From Streptomyces sp. SCSIO 30461 (GTDB lineage: Bacteria; Actinomycetota; Actinomycetes; Streptomycetales; Streptomycetaceae): DNA of 64,000 nt. Below the pieces are notes generated by a model. It made no database searches and was not told the origin of the DNA. It saw only the letters and a program-made list of their open reading frames with translations. Positions within the stretch are counted from its first letter, which is position 1, and each line of letters begins with the position of its first letter. Made by a program: the position numbers and the translations under genes. Positions 25,544 through 34,458 of the stretch are shown here, piece by piece. The stretch lies in contig NZ_CP146101.1 in the NCBI RefSeq assembly GCF_037023745.1, positions 434,001 through 498,000 of the forward strand. The letters are read 5' to 3'.

Positions 25544-26329
25544 GTGGACAACGTGATGGCCGCACCGCGTAGACGCCGTAGCCCTGTTCGCAGAGTCGTA
25601 CCTGGAGCATCTTCCTTGCAGCAAAGCCAGCACCTGCCTGACGACACCCCCGCTGAGCCACCTGTCTCGCCGCAGTCCCCTACGCTGCTGGGGCGTCTGC
25701 GGCGGGCGTTCGGACGGACTGCCCCTGGCGGAGCCAGTAGTACCCCGAGTCCGACTCACGGCCGGTCTTCGGGGATCTCCGCCCCGGGGGTGGCGGAGAC
25801 GGCCCAGCGCCAGGGGGCGCCGGACCAGGAGCTCGGGGCCGAGGACAGTCCCGAGCCGGACGAACTCCACGCCATGCAGCAAGCCGTCCTGCATCCCGCT
25901 CCCTCAGACGACGTCCCGCGTGCTCAACCCACGATCCGCCGTTTCACCGGCGACAAGCGCATGGAACGCGTCGGTCCTCTGCGGTTCCTCGGCGACGAGC
26001 GCGCCCGCCTCCAGAAGGCCGCCGCCGAACACGGATACAAGGGCGAATCCGGCTTCGCCGCGGACGTCGTCCTGGCCTTCATGAACGGGCGGTTCACTGC
26101 GAATCTCCCGCTGTCCGAGGATCGCCGCCGCCTCCACGAGTTCCGCTCACAAGTACTGCGCCAGCTCAACCGCATCGGCGTCAACATCAACCAGATCGCC
26201 CGCGCTCTCAACAGCGACCTCACCCCACCGGACATCCGCCGGAATCTCGCCGAGCTCCACCACCTGCTGGAACTGATCGCCGAGGCCCTGCGCGAACCTG
26301 CCGACACCACGAAGGACATGTCCGCATGA
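25544..26329 (+). CDS. mobC: MobC-like relaxosome accessory protein
   Basis: 261 residues from GTG. The first 125 residues are disordered. The C-terminal half has a ribbon-helix-helix-like segment and the MobC signature QVLRQLNRIGVNINQIARAL. MobC proteins bind oriT and help the relaxase reach the nick. The stop overlaps the relaxase start (ATGA). No clear ribosome site is seen before the GTG. Confidence 0.85.
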   Translation: MDNVMAAPRRRRSPVRRVVPGASSLQQSQHLPDDTPAEPPVSPQSPTLLGRLRRAFGRTAPGGASSTPSPTHGRSSGISAPGVAETAQRQGAPDQELGAEDSPEPDELHAMQQAVLHPAPSDDVPRAQPTIRRFTGDKRMERVGPLRFLGDERARLQKAAAEHGYKGESGFAADVVLAFMNGRFTANLPLSEDRRRLHEFRSQVLRQLNRIGVNINQIARALNSDLTPPDIRRNLAELHHLLELIAEALREPADTTKDMSA

Positions 26330-28038
26330 TCGCCGCTATCAAGCCGAATGGATCCAACACTCGCGGCCTGCTCGCCTACCTCTACGGCCCGGGCCGGCAC
26401 GACGAGCACCTCGACCCGCACATTGTTGCCGGTTTCGCCATGCTCGGCATGCCCGACCCCGGCCGCGACGAGAACGCCACTCTTACCGACCTCGCCCGAC
26501 ACCTCGACGAGCCGGTCCGGCTGCGGAACAGCGAGTTCGGCAAGAAGGTCACCAACCACGTCTGGCACTGCCCCGTCCGCGCCGCACCAGAGGACCGCCA
26601 GCTCTCCGACGCCGAGTGGGGCGAGATCGCCCAACGCATCGTCCAGGCCGCCGGCATTGCCCCCGACGGCGACGACCTGGCGTGCCGCTGGATCGCCGTA
26701 CGCCATGCCGACGACCACATCCACATCCTCGCCACCACTGTTCGTGAGGACGGACGCCGCCCCAAGCTCCACGACAGCGGCGTCCGCGTCGGCGACGCCT
26801 GCCGCGAGATCGAGAAGGAATACGGTCTTCGACAGCTGAAGAAGGGCGACCGTACCGGCACCCGCCGACCCACCCAGGCCGAGATGCACAAGGCCGATCG
26901 CCTCGGCTGGGAGCAGACCAGCCGCGAGTGGCTCCAGGACCGCATCCGCGCTGCCATTCCGCACGCCACCAGCGCCGAGGAACTCATCGCATACCTCGAA
27001 GCAGGCGACATCCTGGTCAAGCCACGCCGGGGGCCATCCGGGGATCTCCTCGGCTACGCAGTCGGCCGCCCTGGCGACCTGAACAACGACGGCGAGCAGA
27101 TCTACCACCCCGGCGGGAAGATCGCCCCCGACCTGTCCCTGCCCAAACTGAAAGCCCGCCTCGAAAACAGCGTCCCTGAGGAACACCCCACGGCCCGCCG
27201 CAACCGGTCGGCTACCCCCTGGGACCAGGCCACTGACGCCCTCGACACGCTCCACACCGGCCTCGGCAACGACACTCATGCCCAAGCGCACATCACCGCC
27301 CTTGGCGAACTACTCGAAGCCACAGCCCAGAAAGCCCCAGACAACCTGCGCGCCGAACTCCAAGGAGCTGCGACGGCGTTCGCGCGCGCCCAGCGCTCCC
27401 AGATCCGGGCCGAAGACCGAGCCGCCCAGACCCTGCGCAAGGCCGCCCGCGACATCGCCCACACCGCAACCGGTCCCGACGGCGGTACCCTCGCCGCCCT
27501 GCTCGCAGCCCTCGTATGGGCCGCGATCATCGCCACCCGCTGGCACGAAGCGAAAAACCACGCCCACCAAACCGACGCCGCCCGGCAAGCCGTCCAACAC
27601 CTCCAGGCCGCCGCCGACGACGCCCTCGCCCCCGCGCTCACCGAACTCGAACACCGCCAGCCCAGGGCGCAGACCCGCCTCGTCCTCGCCAACGACGTAC
27701 GCGCCGCCGTCCCCGACCACGCCACCCGCATCCTCGCCGACTCCAGCTGGCCGGCCCTCGCCACCGTCCTCGCCGACGCCGAAGCCCGCGGCCACAAACC
27801 CCACCAACTCCTCAAGGAAGCCGCCGCCCAACGCGAACTGACCACCGCCCGCCAACCCGCCCGCGTCCTGATCACCCGCATCCAGCACACCAGCCGCAAC
27901 CCCGCACCCAACCGCCGCGCCGAAGCCGCCCGCCGACGCTCCACCACGGGTACGCCGCCGTTCGCTCAGCCGAGGCATCCCTCGCACAGCCCGTCACCAG
28001 CCACGCCGACTGGCCAACAAGGCCCACGTCGGCGCTGA
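26326..28038 (+). CDS. Relaxase (MobA/VirD2-type, MOBP-like)
   Basis: 570 residues. The N-terminal nuclease domain begins MIAAIKPNGSNTRGLLAYL, has NHVWHCPVRA and the metal-binding motif VRHADDHIHILATTV. The catalytic Tyr is probably in the LLAYLYGPGR segment near the start. The rest is helical with one membrane-like segment near residue 390 (LAALLAALVWAAIIATRW) and a Pro/Arg-rich tail. It should nick oriT and lead the strand into the recipient. It is the last gene of the mob operon. The 3' third is unusually C-rich on the coding strand. Confidence 0.88.
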   Translation: MIAAIKPNGSNTRGLLAYLYGPGRHDEHLDPHIVAGFAMLGMPDPGRDENATLTDLARHLDEPVRLRNSEFGKKVTNHVWHCPVRAAPEDRQLSDAEWGEIAQRIVQAAGIAPDGDDLACRWIAVRHADDHIHILATTVREDGRRPKLHDSGVRVGDACREIEKEYGLRQLKKGDRTGTRRPTQAEMHKADRLGWEQTSREWLQDRIRAAIPHATSAEELIAYLEAGDILVKPRRGPSGDLLGYAVGRPGDLNNDGEQIYHPGGKIAPDLSLPKLKARLENSVPEEHPTARRNRSATPWDQATDALDTLHTGLGNDTHAQAHITALGELLEATAQKAPDNLRAELQGAATAFARAQRSQIRAEDRAAQTLRKAARDIAHTATGPDGGTLAALLAALVWAAIIATRWHEAKNHAHQTDAARQAVQHLQAAADDALAPALTELEHRQPRAQTRLVLANDVRAAVPDHATRILADSSWPALATVLADAEARGHKPHQLLKEAAAQRELTTARQPARVLITRIQHTSRNPAPNRRAEAARRRSTTGTPPFAQPRHPSHSPSPATPTGQQGPRRR

Positions 28039-28044
28039 CCTTGC

Positions 28045-28090
28045 CCATGGCCGGACCGTTCGGGACCGGATCTCGAACGTCCGGCCATGG
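28045..28090 (+). terminator. Terminator after the relaxase gene
   Basis: A near-perfect 20-bp stem (CCATGGCCGGAC ... GTCCGGCCATGG) starts seven bases after the stop. Its right arm contains CGGATCTCGAACGTCCG, which recurs at 36,334-36,350. Confidence 0.75.
28067..28083 (+). repeat. 17-bp direct repeat, left copy
   Basis: CGGATCTCGAACGTCCG lies in the relaxase terminator; the exact copy at 36,334 stands after the NUDIX/HD end of the cargo. The 8.3 kb between them contains the ImmA/IrrE pair and the radical SAM cluster. Confidence 0.6.
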
Positions 28091-28160
28091 CCACCTCCGA
28101 GTCTGCTCCGTTCCAGGACCACGAGGGTCTGTGTGCGAATCGCAGGACACGCAGTAGCGG

Positions 28161-28190
28161 TTGTGCAAAAACTTCGACATCAACTAAAGT
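28161..28190 (+). promoter_or_regulatory. Candidate promoter of the 28,244 operon
   Basis: TTGTGC (28,161) and TAAAGT (28,185) are 18 bp apart, about 55 bp before the start codon, in an AT-richer patch. Confidence 0.45.
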
Positions 28191-28243
28191 GCTCGGCGTA
28201 ATGGAATGCTCCGATGCGAAGTCCGACACCAGGAGTCGCCCGC

Positions 28244-29050
28244 ATGAGTGTGTCTCTTTCGCCTTGGGCGACCGATGTGTTCGGCGAGCAGGCGCCGGCA
28301 GTCCGCATGTTCCTTGGACAGGCGCTTCGGAACATGCAGGCCAACGCTCAGGCAGCGCATGAGCAGACCAACTCCCGTACCAACCACACGTACGGGACGT
28401 CTCGCTGGCAGAACCAGTTCGAGCGTGTCCAAGACGAGCTGAAGGAGCTCCCGGGAGCCACTCCCGTGAAGCCGTTCGGGTTCCCGTTCGAGCTCATGCT
28501 CGTCGGCCGCGGCCTGATCTATCCGTTCCTCTACTCGAAGACCAAGGCGGACGTGCGCAAGGCGCGCATCCCCAGCGAGTCCCAGCTGGTGAAGGAACTC
28601 TTCACCTTCGCCCCTGAGCCGAAGCACGTGCAGGACACGTTCGACTTCGGCTTCGGAGGAACCGCCCTCGCCGTGGAACCGCGAGGTGGCCTGGCGGCCC
28701 TCCCTCAAGGTACCCGTCTGATTCTGGTGCCCTTCGCCTGTAACGCCTCCGAACTCCTGGAGGCGCACTGGGGCATCGCAGCACTCGGGGAGAGCCGTCG
28801 TCTGGAGTGGGCGACCGTTCCCGAGCCCCTTGCCTTGCCCCAAACCGTCACCTCATACGGCACGCGGTTGGCCAGCGTCCCCGAGCAGACTGCGGCATCA
28901 GAACGGAAGCACACCAGCTTCGCCGAAGGAAGCGAGCCCACGCTTACGCTGTCCTCGCGTGCGACCTCGGACCGAGCGCGAGACGTCCCGCCGCAGACCG
29001 AAGCACAACCAGTCGAGGACCAGACCAGCGAAGACGATGCGACCCACTAA
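28244..29050 (+). CDS. Unknown protein paired with an XRE-ImmA/IrrE protein
   Basis: 268 residues from ATG 28244 (MSVSLSPWATDVFGEQAP), preceded by AGGAG. I recognise no family. The first 190 residues look globular (FPFELMLVGRGLIYPFLYSK; FDFGFGGTALAVEPRGGL), and the last 60 are disordered and charged. It overlaps the next gene by 14 bases. In ImmA/IrrE systems the protease usually cuts a partner protein, so this could be substrate, toxin or sensor; that is inference from position only. Confidence 0.7.
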   Translation: MSVSLSPWATDVFGEQAPAVRMFLGQALRNMQANAQAAHEQTNSRTNHTYGTSRWQNQFERVQDELKELPGATPVKPFGFPFELMLVGRGLIYPFLYSKTKADVRKARIPSESQLVKELFTFAPEPKHVQDTFDFGFGGTALAVEPRGGLAALPQGTRLILVPFACNASELLEAHWGIAALGESRRLEWATVPEPLALPQTVTSYGTRLASVPEQTAASERKHTSFAEGSEPTLTLSSRATSDRARDVPPQTEAQPVEDQTSEDDATH

Positions 29051-30206
29051 GCAAGACTTTATTCCGGGCCTGGAAGAGCGGGGAACGACGCCCCGTGCCA
29101 TCTCCGACGGCTTCGACCCCGCTCGGTTGACGCAAGCGCGGCGACTGGCGGAGATGACGAAGAAGGACGTGGCAGCGAGCCTCGGAGTGACTCCGGCCGC
29201 CGTGGGCCAGTACGAGACGGGGGTTTCGCGGCCGCGCCCTGACCTGATCCCCCGGCTCGCCGAGACCCTCGGAGTACCCGCGACCTTCTTCCTACTCGGA
29301 CGTCCGGTCAACCGGCTCGACGCCTCGATGGCCCACTTCCGGAGCTTGCGCAGTACGCCAAAGTCTCAGCGGGAGCGGGCACTGGCCTTCGCCGAGCAGG
29401 TCTGGGAACTCACGTACGCCCTTGAGCAGCGGATCCAGCTGCCACTCGTGGACCTGCCGGGCTTCGCCGGCGGAGAAGTTCACCCAGGGGCGGAGCTGCC
29501 CACTGACCCAGCCGCCGCCGCGCGTGAGCTTCGGCGGCGCTGGGGGTTGGGAGACGGACCCGTGACCCATCTGGTGAGGCGTATGGAAGCTCACGGCATC
29601 GTCGTAGTGATGCCCCCCGCGAGCGATCCCTCAGCCGCCACCGTGGACGCATTCTCGACCCGCGCTGCCCGGCCGCTCGTTATCCTCACCGCTAACCGCG
29701 CGGATGACGTCTACCGGCATCGGTTCACAGCAGCCCACGAACTCGGTCACCTCGTTCTTCACGGCGACGCCACCGGCGACAGTCGGCAGGAGAAGGAAGC
29801 TGATGCCTTCGCTGCGGAGTTCCTGACCCCCCGGGCCAGCATCTTGCCCTTGCTGCCCAAGCGAATGGACTTTGCACGGCTCGCAGAACTCAGGCAGATC
29901 TGGGGGGTTTCCATCCACTCCCTCGTCTACCGCTGCCGCGAACTGGGACTGACTTCAGACGCCACCACCAGTCGGACGTACCAGCGCCTCCGCGCACTGG
30001 AAGGCCAGCCCGGATTCGCGGCGGAGTCCGTGTCCAACTTCTCCGGTGAACAGCCCTCGCTTCTACGGCAAGCGTTCGAGCTGGCTTCCCAGGAAGCGGA
30101 TCTGTCCGTTGCCCGATTGGCGCATGAACTTGCCTGGACTACCAAGCGTGTGCGAGAACTCCTCGGAGTCCAGGAGCAGCGCCCCGTGCTGCGCCTGGTC
30201 CAGTAG
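29037..30206 (+). CDS. XRE-family protein with ImmA/IrrE metallopeptidase domain
   Basis: 389 residues. An N-terminal Cro/CI helix-turn-helix (residues about 30-85: RLAEMTKKDVAASLGVTPAA) is joined to an ImmA/IrrE zinc-peptidase domain with TAAHELGHLVLHGD (HELGH) and the downstream KEADAFAAEFLTP helix. The C-terminal 100 residues add a second helical part (VARLAHELAWTTKRVRELLG). Such fusions cleave and lift repressors after DNA damage, or act with toxin-like partners. ATG 29037 overlaps the preceding gene, so they are co-translated. Confidence 0.87.
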   Translation: MRPTKQDFIPGLEERGTTPRAISDGFDPARLTQARRLAEMTKKDVAASLGVTPAAVGQYETGVSRPRPDLIPRLAETLGVPATFFLLGRPVNRLDASMAHFRSLRSTPKSQRERALAFAEQVWELTYALEQRIQLPLVDLPGFAGGEVHPGAELPTDPAAAARELRRRWGLGDGPVTHLVRRMEAHGIVVVMPPASDPSAATVDAFSTRAARPLVILTANRADDVYRHRFTAAHELGHLVLHGDATGDSRQEKEADAFAAEFLTPRASILPLLPKRMDFARLAELRQIWGVSIHSLVYRCRELGLTSDATTSRTYQRLRALEGQPGFAAESVSNFSGEQPSLLRQAFELASQEADLSVARLAHELAWTTKRVRELLGVQEQRPVLRLVQ

Positions 30207-30441
30207 CTGAGCCATGCACCGCGGGTTGAGGCCCTGCATATCCATGTCAGTGGGAGTCCCGCACGGCGGCGTCTTCGCGCGCCTTACCCGTCTCGACCTC
30301 GCCAGCAGGAAATCTTTCTCCTGCGTCACGCCTGCTCCTGGACGGCCAGGACGGGTGGCAAGGCCCGTATCGACGGGAGGAATGGGGGCACCGTCCCTGG
30401 CGTCGACATTGATAGCGCCTGCCGACTACTCGTACAGAGTG

Positions 30442-30512
30442 AAGCCCGCCCTGGCCGCAGGGCTCATGCCGCGGGGGACGGCAGGCACTTCCGTGGCCAG
30501 GGCGGGGGCTTA
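30442..30512. terminator. Long stem bidirectional terminator
   Basis: AAGCCCGCCCTGGCC (30,442-30,456) pairs with GGCCAGGGCGGGGGCTT (30,495-30,511) across a 38-base loop that can fold itself. It lies between the plus-strand ImmA/IrrE gene and the minus-strand operon, overlapping the end of the latter. The rest of 30,207-30,441 shows no gene. Confidence 0.55.
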
Positions 30513-30881
30513 ACTTCGGCGTAGGAACCTGCTCTGTCCTCGGTGCCTGCCGGTACGCCGGGCGGGGGATGGTTCCATTTCGGCGGTCTCGCTCGACCGA
30601 TGAGGCAGAGCCGGTTCGTCCTTGCTGAGGATGGACTGCCAGACCCGTTCCTGAAGCTCGCGGATGCAGGGGCCGCATGCGTACATGGGTGCCTGGGCGC
30701 CGGCGACTCTGGCGGGGCCGATCCACAGGACGCGCGTCCATCGCTGCCCGCAGTAGAGCCAGCAGAATCCGTCGACCCATTCGTTGCCGTCGTCGGTGGC
30801 CGCCGGTGTGGGCAGTCCTCCGCGGGCGAACTCGGCGATCCCGGGGATCACCCTGTGCTGTAAGGCGACTTCCGTCAGCAT
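30510..30881 (-). CDS. Small Cys4 protein, last gene of the radical SAM operon
   Basis: 123 residues from ATG 30881. Two Cys pairs (GFCWLYCGQRW, about residues 40-44; YACGPCIREL, about 69-72) are spaced like a zinc ribbon. Between them is the conserved-looking RVLWIGPARVAGAQAPMYA. The last 35 residues are basic and disordered. I recall similar short proteins in other Streptomyces elements but know no function. It is 19 bp after the CYTH gene, in the same direction. Confidence 0.65.
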   Translation of the reverse strand: MLTEVALQHRVIPGIAEFARGGLPTPAATDDGNEWVDGFCWLYCGQRWTRVLWIGPARVAGAQAPMYACGPCIRELQERVWQSILSKDEPALPHRSSETAEMEPSPARRTGRHRGQSRFLRRS

Positions 30882-30900
30882 TGCTCGTCCGCCTCCGCGA

Positions 30901-31488
30901 TTAACGGGTCTGGGCCGTCGTAGCAGCGTCCTCCTGCTTCTCGGCGTCGGAGAACAGGAGGGTGGGTTCGGCGAGGATGTCGCGGCCAGCCTCGCTCTTG
31001 TAGATCTCATCGACGCTGCCGAAGCGGGCTTCGGAGTAGTCGAGGTCAAGCAGCGCGGCGGCTTGCCGCACCGACGCCTCGTCGGGTCCCTCGATCTCCA
31101 GGAAGGTGGGGAGGTCGGGCCAGGTGTCGAAGTCGAAGGCGACCTCGCCCAGGCGCCACTCCTCCCGGTAGTTCTCCTGGTAGCGCACCTCGGTGAGGCC
31201 GACCCGGCGCAGGATGTCGGCCATGGCGTGCAGGTCGGTGACCTCGGTCTCGATCTCCTTGGTGCCGTCGATCGTCGTGGCGTCGGTGACCTGCTTGAGC
31301 GTGAGCGTCGAACGGGTGCCCTCGTCACGCAGCCGAATCCAGGCCCCGCCATCCAGGGAGTCGTTCTCGAAGATCTTGCGGGTGAGGAGCGTGCGGGGGA
31401 ACGCCTGAACGGCGCCGAGGGCAGTCAGCTTGGCCTGGAGGCCGGCGGCGTCGACGGCCAGGAACTTCGCCTCGTACTCGTGCTTCAT
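30901..31488 (-). CDS. CYTH-domain protein (class IV adenylate cyclase/thiamine triphosphatase type)
   Basis: 195 residues beginning MKHEYEAKFLAVD, which contains the ExExK signature of CYTH enzymes. Further acidic and basic tunnel residues follow (TRKIFENDS, WIRLRDEG, TLTLKQV, EIETEV, FDFDTWPDLPTFLEIEG). CYTH enzymes bind triphosphates inside a beta-barrel and either cyclise ATP or hydrolyse organic triphosphates; which one applies cannot be told from sequence. It lies 12 bp after the methyltransferase gene in the operon. Confidence 0.85.
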   Translation of the reverse strand: MKHEYEAKFLAVDAAGLQAKLTALGAVQAFPRTLLTRKIFENDSLDGGAWIRLRDEGTRSTLTLKQVTDATTIDGTKEIETEVTDLHAMADILRRVGLTEVRYQENYREEWRLGEVAFDFDTWPDLPTFLEIEGPDEASVRQAAALLDLDYSEARFGSVDEIYKSEAGRDILAEPTLLFSDAEKQEDAATTAQTR

Positions 31489-31499
31489 GGGTCCTTCTC

Positions 31500-32162
31500 T
31501 CAGAAGTGGTCGGTGAGGGTGGACGTCCGGGCCGCAATGAGCAGGCCCATGCGGTGGGTGTGGTCGTGCAGCTGGCCGACGTGGGGCCGCTCGGTGAACT
31601 CGGTCGTGCGCAGGGTGAGCAGGACCTCCCAGTCGCCGAGGAAGTGGTGGCGAAGGCGCTCAGGAGAGGTGTAGTGCTCGATCATGTGGTGGCGTCTCTC
31701 GACGGGCATCATGAACTCCGCGCCGAACACACCGCCCGGGCGGACCAGGCGCTGCATGCGGTCGACGAACTCGGCGAGCGGGCGGTGGTGGTTGGCACTG
31801 TAGTGCCACGAGCAGCTCGTCCAGACCGCCTCGCACTGCAGGCCCAGGGGTTCGCCGTCGAGGAAGTCGTCCTCAACGACCTGTACGCGTTCGTGGAGTT
31901 CTTCGAGCTTCAGTCGATCGATCAGGCCCAACGCGTGTGCCTGGCTGTCACCCGGGAGGTGGACGTCGCCCCCGTGGAGGGCGACCGCGTCGCGTTCGAC
32001 GGCGACGACGTGGTAGCCGGCGGCGGCGAGGGGCAAGACGAACTTGCCGTCGCTCGCGCCGACAACCGCGACGGTGGAGTCAGGGGCGACACGTTCCCGC
32101 AACGTGGCGAGGAACTGCGGGAAGAAGGTGAGGGTGTGCTCCCACAGGCTCTGTGTCTGCAT
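31500..32162 (-). CDS. SAM-dependent methyltransferase
   Basis: 220 residues. The Rossmann fold is clear: TVAVVGASDGKFVLPLAAAG (motif I), VVAVERD (motif II, acidic ribose ligand) and VRPGGVFGAEFMM. His-rich stretches (WHYSANHHRP, RRHHMIEHY) may form the substrate pocket. Substrate unknown. The start at 32162 has AGGAG upstream but lies 83 bp inside the preceding kinase frame, an unusually long overlap. Confidence 0.8.
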   Translation of the reverse strand: MQTQSLWEHTLTFFPQFLATLRERVAPDSTVAVVGASDGKFVLPLAAAGYHVVAVERDAVALHGGDVHLPGDSQAHALGLIDRLKLEELHERVQVVEDDFLDGEPLGLQCEAVWTSCSWHYSANHHRPLAEFVDRMQRLVRPGGVFGAEFMMPVERRHHMIEHYTSPERLRHHFLGDWEVLLTLRTTEFTERPHVGQLHDHTHRMGLLIAARTSTLTDHF

Positions 32163-32721
32163 GGGAGTGCGCTCCTAACGTATCGGGGTCCGTGATCACG
32201 CGGAGGACCTCGGCGGGGCTGCGCCCCGTGGTGTCGACGCGATGCATCGGGAACGAGGCGTAGGCGTCCGTCACCCGGTCCGTAACGGTCTCGATCAGTG
32301 CGTCCCATCGCGATGCCGGCTTGTTCCGTCCAGCGAGCCGACGCTGTCGTTCGTCGTCGTCGCAGACGAGGTGGTACGTGACGGGTGTCGGCAGCCAGCT
32401 CGGTAGGGTGATACCGAGCCGGGAGCCCAGGGCCCGGTGGGTAGCGAGGCACCGGGCGAAGTAGCTCTCGACGACGACCGGGACGCCGGCGTCGAGATGG
32501 TGCTGGATCTCCTCGGCCGCGGTGAACAGAGCGGAAAGGTAGAGGCACATCCGCGCCTCGACGCTCGTCCGCCCGTCCACCGCATGTCTGAGCGGCTGGT
32601 AGAGGGACGGGACTGTGGCGACAAGGACGGCTTGTCGGGCGGCGGCGAGCATCGGCGCCAGGGTGGACTTACCGGTGCCGCGTAATCCCTCCAGGCTCTC
32701 GAAACGCGGGTGATCAGGCAC
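32080..32721 (-). CDS. P-loop kinase (thymidylate-kinase-like)
   Basis: 213 residues with a Walker A loop at the start (LEGLRGTGKSTLAPML, residues about 9-24), a VVESYFARCLATHR segment like the DR-type base-binding region and a lid RRLAGRNKPASRWDAL. It resembles dTMP kinase or other deoxynucleotide kinases, but the substrate is not given by sequence. The start overlaps the radical SAM stop by eight bases; the C-terminal 28 residues overlap the methyltransferase gene and may be an overrun. Confidence 0.75.
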   Translation of the reverse strand: MPDHPRFESLEGLRGTGKSTLAPMLAAARQAVLVATVPSLYQPLRHAVDGRTSVEARMCLYLSALFTAAEEIQHHLDAGVPVVVESYFARCLATHRALGSRLGITLPSWLPTPVTYHLVCDDDERQRRLAGRNKPASRWDALIETVTDRVTDAYASFPMHRVDTTGRSPAEVLRVITDPDTLGAHSHADTEPVGAHPHLLPAVPRHVAGTCRP

Positions 32722-33616
32722 GGCCGTACACCACGTCCGGCACCGCGAGAGTGAGCTCGTCGGCGGACGAGGGCTTGTGGACGATGCGTCCTGCCGCCTT
32801 CTCGTACCAGAAGGCGTGCGAGTCCTTGCCCACGGCCTTGCAGGACATGGTCAGCGCACCGCGCGGGTCGGCCTCGATGCGGTCGATCTCGCGAGGACCG
32901 TCGGACGGTGCGCACACCTGCGGGGCGCCGTGCTCGGAGAGGTCCTCGTCGACGATCACCTCCAAGGGCAGGTCGGCCGACGCGAGCTCTTCGCGTAGCC
33001 GGCCGTAGGCGGAGGGGGCGGTGACCAGCAGTTCAGGGTGGTCGGCGGCGTTGCCGACCGGCCGCAGGTGGTGGAGCTTGAGTTGCCGGACCCCTAGCTG
33101 CGCCAAGACTCTTGCGAGAGGGATGACCTCGTCGATGTTCCGCGAGGTGACGGTCATGGTCGCGCCCGTCGAAACGCCGAGGTCCCGCGCCAGAGTGAGC
33201 GAGTCGAGGGCGCTTTGGTAACTGCCCTGCCTGCGGATGCCGTCGTTGGTCGATCCGACGCCCTCCAGCGAGACCCTGAGCAGGTCCAGGTGCGGAGCGA
33301 TCTCGGTCAGGCGGCGCTCGATCCGGTACCCGTTGGTGCAGATCTCGACGCGCTGGCCCAGCTCCTCCTTGGCGTGGCGGACGACCTGCGCGAGGTCCCG
33401 GTGGACGAACGGCTCTCCGCCGAGCAGGGTCACGGCCTCCGTGCCGTACTCGTCCCGCATCAGAGTGAGGAGGCTCGCGGCTTCCTCGGCGGTGAACGCG
33501 TCCGCGTACTGGAGCCGCTCGCCGTGGAAGCAGTGCAGGCATGTGAAGTTGCAGCGGTAGAGCAGCTGCAGGTACAGCATTCGGATCTTCCTGATCCCGG
33601 TGACTTCCCCGATCAC
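32714..33616 (-). CDS. Radical SAM enzyme
   Basis: 300 residues. The 4Fe-4S motif CNFTCLHC (22-29) is followed by TLLGGEPFVHRDL (GGEP motif), VEICTNGYRI, LLRVSLEGVG and LKLHHLRPVGNAADH, the usual barrel strands. Two further Cys near the end (VCAPSDG, MSCKAVG) could bind an auxiliary cluster, but a full SPASM set is not visible. Its position as first gene of a five-gene operon, with a kinase, methyltransferase and CYTH protein, suggests action on a nucleotide or small metabolite; no precursor-peptide gene was seen. Confidence 0.88.
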   Translation of the reverse strand: MIGEVTGIRKIRMLYLQLLYRCNFTCLHCFHGERLQYADAFTAEEAASLLTLMRDEYGTEAVTLLGGEPFVHRDLAQVVRHAKEELGQRVEICTNGYRIERRLTEIAPHLDLLRVSLEGVGSTNDGIRRQGSYQSALDSLTLARDLGVSTGATMTVTSRNIDEVIPLARVLAQLGVRQLKLHHLRPVGNAADHPELLVTAPSAYGRLREELASADLPLEVIVDEDLSEHGAPQVCAPSDGPREIDRIEADPRGALTMSCKAVGKDSHAFWYEKAAGRIVHKPSSADELTLAVPDVVYGRA

Positions 33617-33697
33617 ATCGGCTCCTTCGGCTGACTGCCTGTTGGGAGCCCGATCGTGGCCTTCTGCCCGGGGACCTCGTCACCGCGTTCAGGGACG

Positions 33698-33717
33698 GTC
33701 CCAGGACGTCCTGGGAC
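33698..33717. promoter_or_regulatory. 20-bp perfect palindrome upstream of the radical SAM operon
   Basis: GTCCCAGGAC followed by its exact complement, 82 bp before the radical SAM start and just after the HAD stop. The related GTCCCAAAACGTCC lies at 34,459 between the HAD and XRE genes. Probably an operator, perhaps for the XRE-DUF5919 protein. Confidence 0.6.
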
Positions 33718-33721
33718 GTTT

Positions 33722-34414
33722 TCAGTGACCTGCGAAGGACTCCACCATGCTGAGGACGCGCTTCGTGTCCGACAGGTCGGGCAGGACGTCAGCAGCGCCG
33801 GCCGCGGTCAGTTCCTCCGGCGTGTGGATGCCAGAGGCGACGGCGAGGATCCCGGAGCCCGTGGTCAGAGCTGCTTCGACGTCGCGCGGGGTGTCCCCCA
33901 CAAGGACGGTGGGGACGTCGGCCGAAACACCGCGAAGTCGCTGCGCGCGCTCGCGGGCGACAGCGACCAGATGGGGACGGAGCTCGGCGTCCGCTCCGTA
34001 GGCGCCCACTGTCAGGTCCAGCAGCGATTCGAGGCCGAACGCCGACAGTTTCACACGGGCGTTGGCGGCGATGTTGCCGGTGAGGACGGAGGAGACCCAA
34101 CCGCTCTGAGCGGAGGCGGCCTTCAGCGCCTCATGGACACCGGGCAGGGCAGTCCCGCGCCTGCGCAGCTCCTCCAGGCGCGCTTCCCCCGCCTGGGCGA
34201 GCGCGGTCTCGATGAAGTGCCAGGCAGGTACGGGCAGCCCTTCGCGGACGAACATGTCGCGCATGATCAGTCGATCGGTACGCCCCTCAGTACGCGCCGC
34301 CTCCGTGGGCTCGCGTCCCGAGAGCTCTGAGAAGGCAGCGGCGTAGATCTCCTTGCTCACCCCCGCGTTCTCGATGAGAGTGTGGTCGATGTCCCACAGG
34401 ACGAAGAGCTCCAT
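33722..34414 (-). CDS. HAD-superfamily phosphatase
   Basis: 230 residues. The catalytic DIDHT (residues 8-12, nucleophile Asp) is near the start, SSVLTGNIAANARVKL gives motif II (Thr) and VLVGDTPRDVEAALTTGS motif IV. The cap is helical and lies between motif I and II (C1 type), as in phosphoglycolate phosphatases and nucleotidases. It diverges from the XRE-DUF5919 gene and runs towards the radical SAM operon. Confidence 0.87.
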   Translation of the reverse strand: MELFVLWDIDHTLIENAGVSKEIYAAAFSELSGREPTEAARTEGRTDRLIMRDMFVREGLPVPAWHFIETALAQAGEARLEELRRRGTALPGVHEALKAASAQSGWVSSVLTGNIAANARVKLSAFGLESLLDLTVGAYGADAELRPHLVAVARERAQRLRGVSADVPTVLVGDTPRDVEAALTTGSGILAVASGIHTPEELTAAGAADVLPDLSDTKRVLSMVESFAGH

Positions 34415-34458
34415 GCCGCCAGAGTAGGCAGTCGGCGGGGCTGCGCTTCAGCCACCGC

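Noticed and set aside
30247..30780. 177-codon minus-strand frame after the ImmA/IrrE gene
   Set aside because: Most of it is a shadow of the Cys4 protein gene; only its last 20 residues look coding-like, not enough to call a gene.
30510..33616. Radical SAM operon as a RiPP peptide pathway
   Set aside because: No precursor peptide, protease or exporter gene is seen, and the partners are nucleotide-type enzymes.
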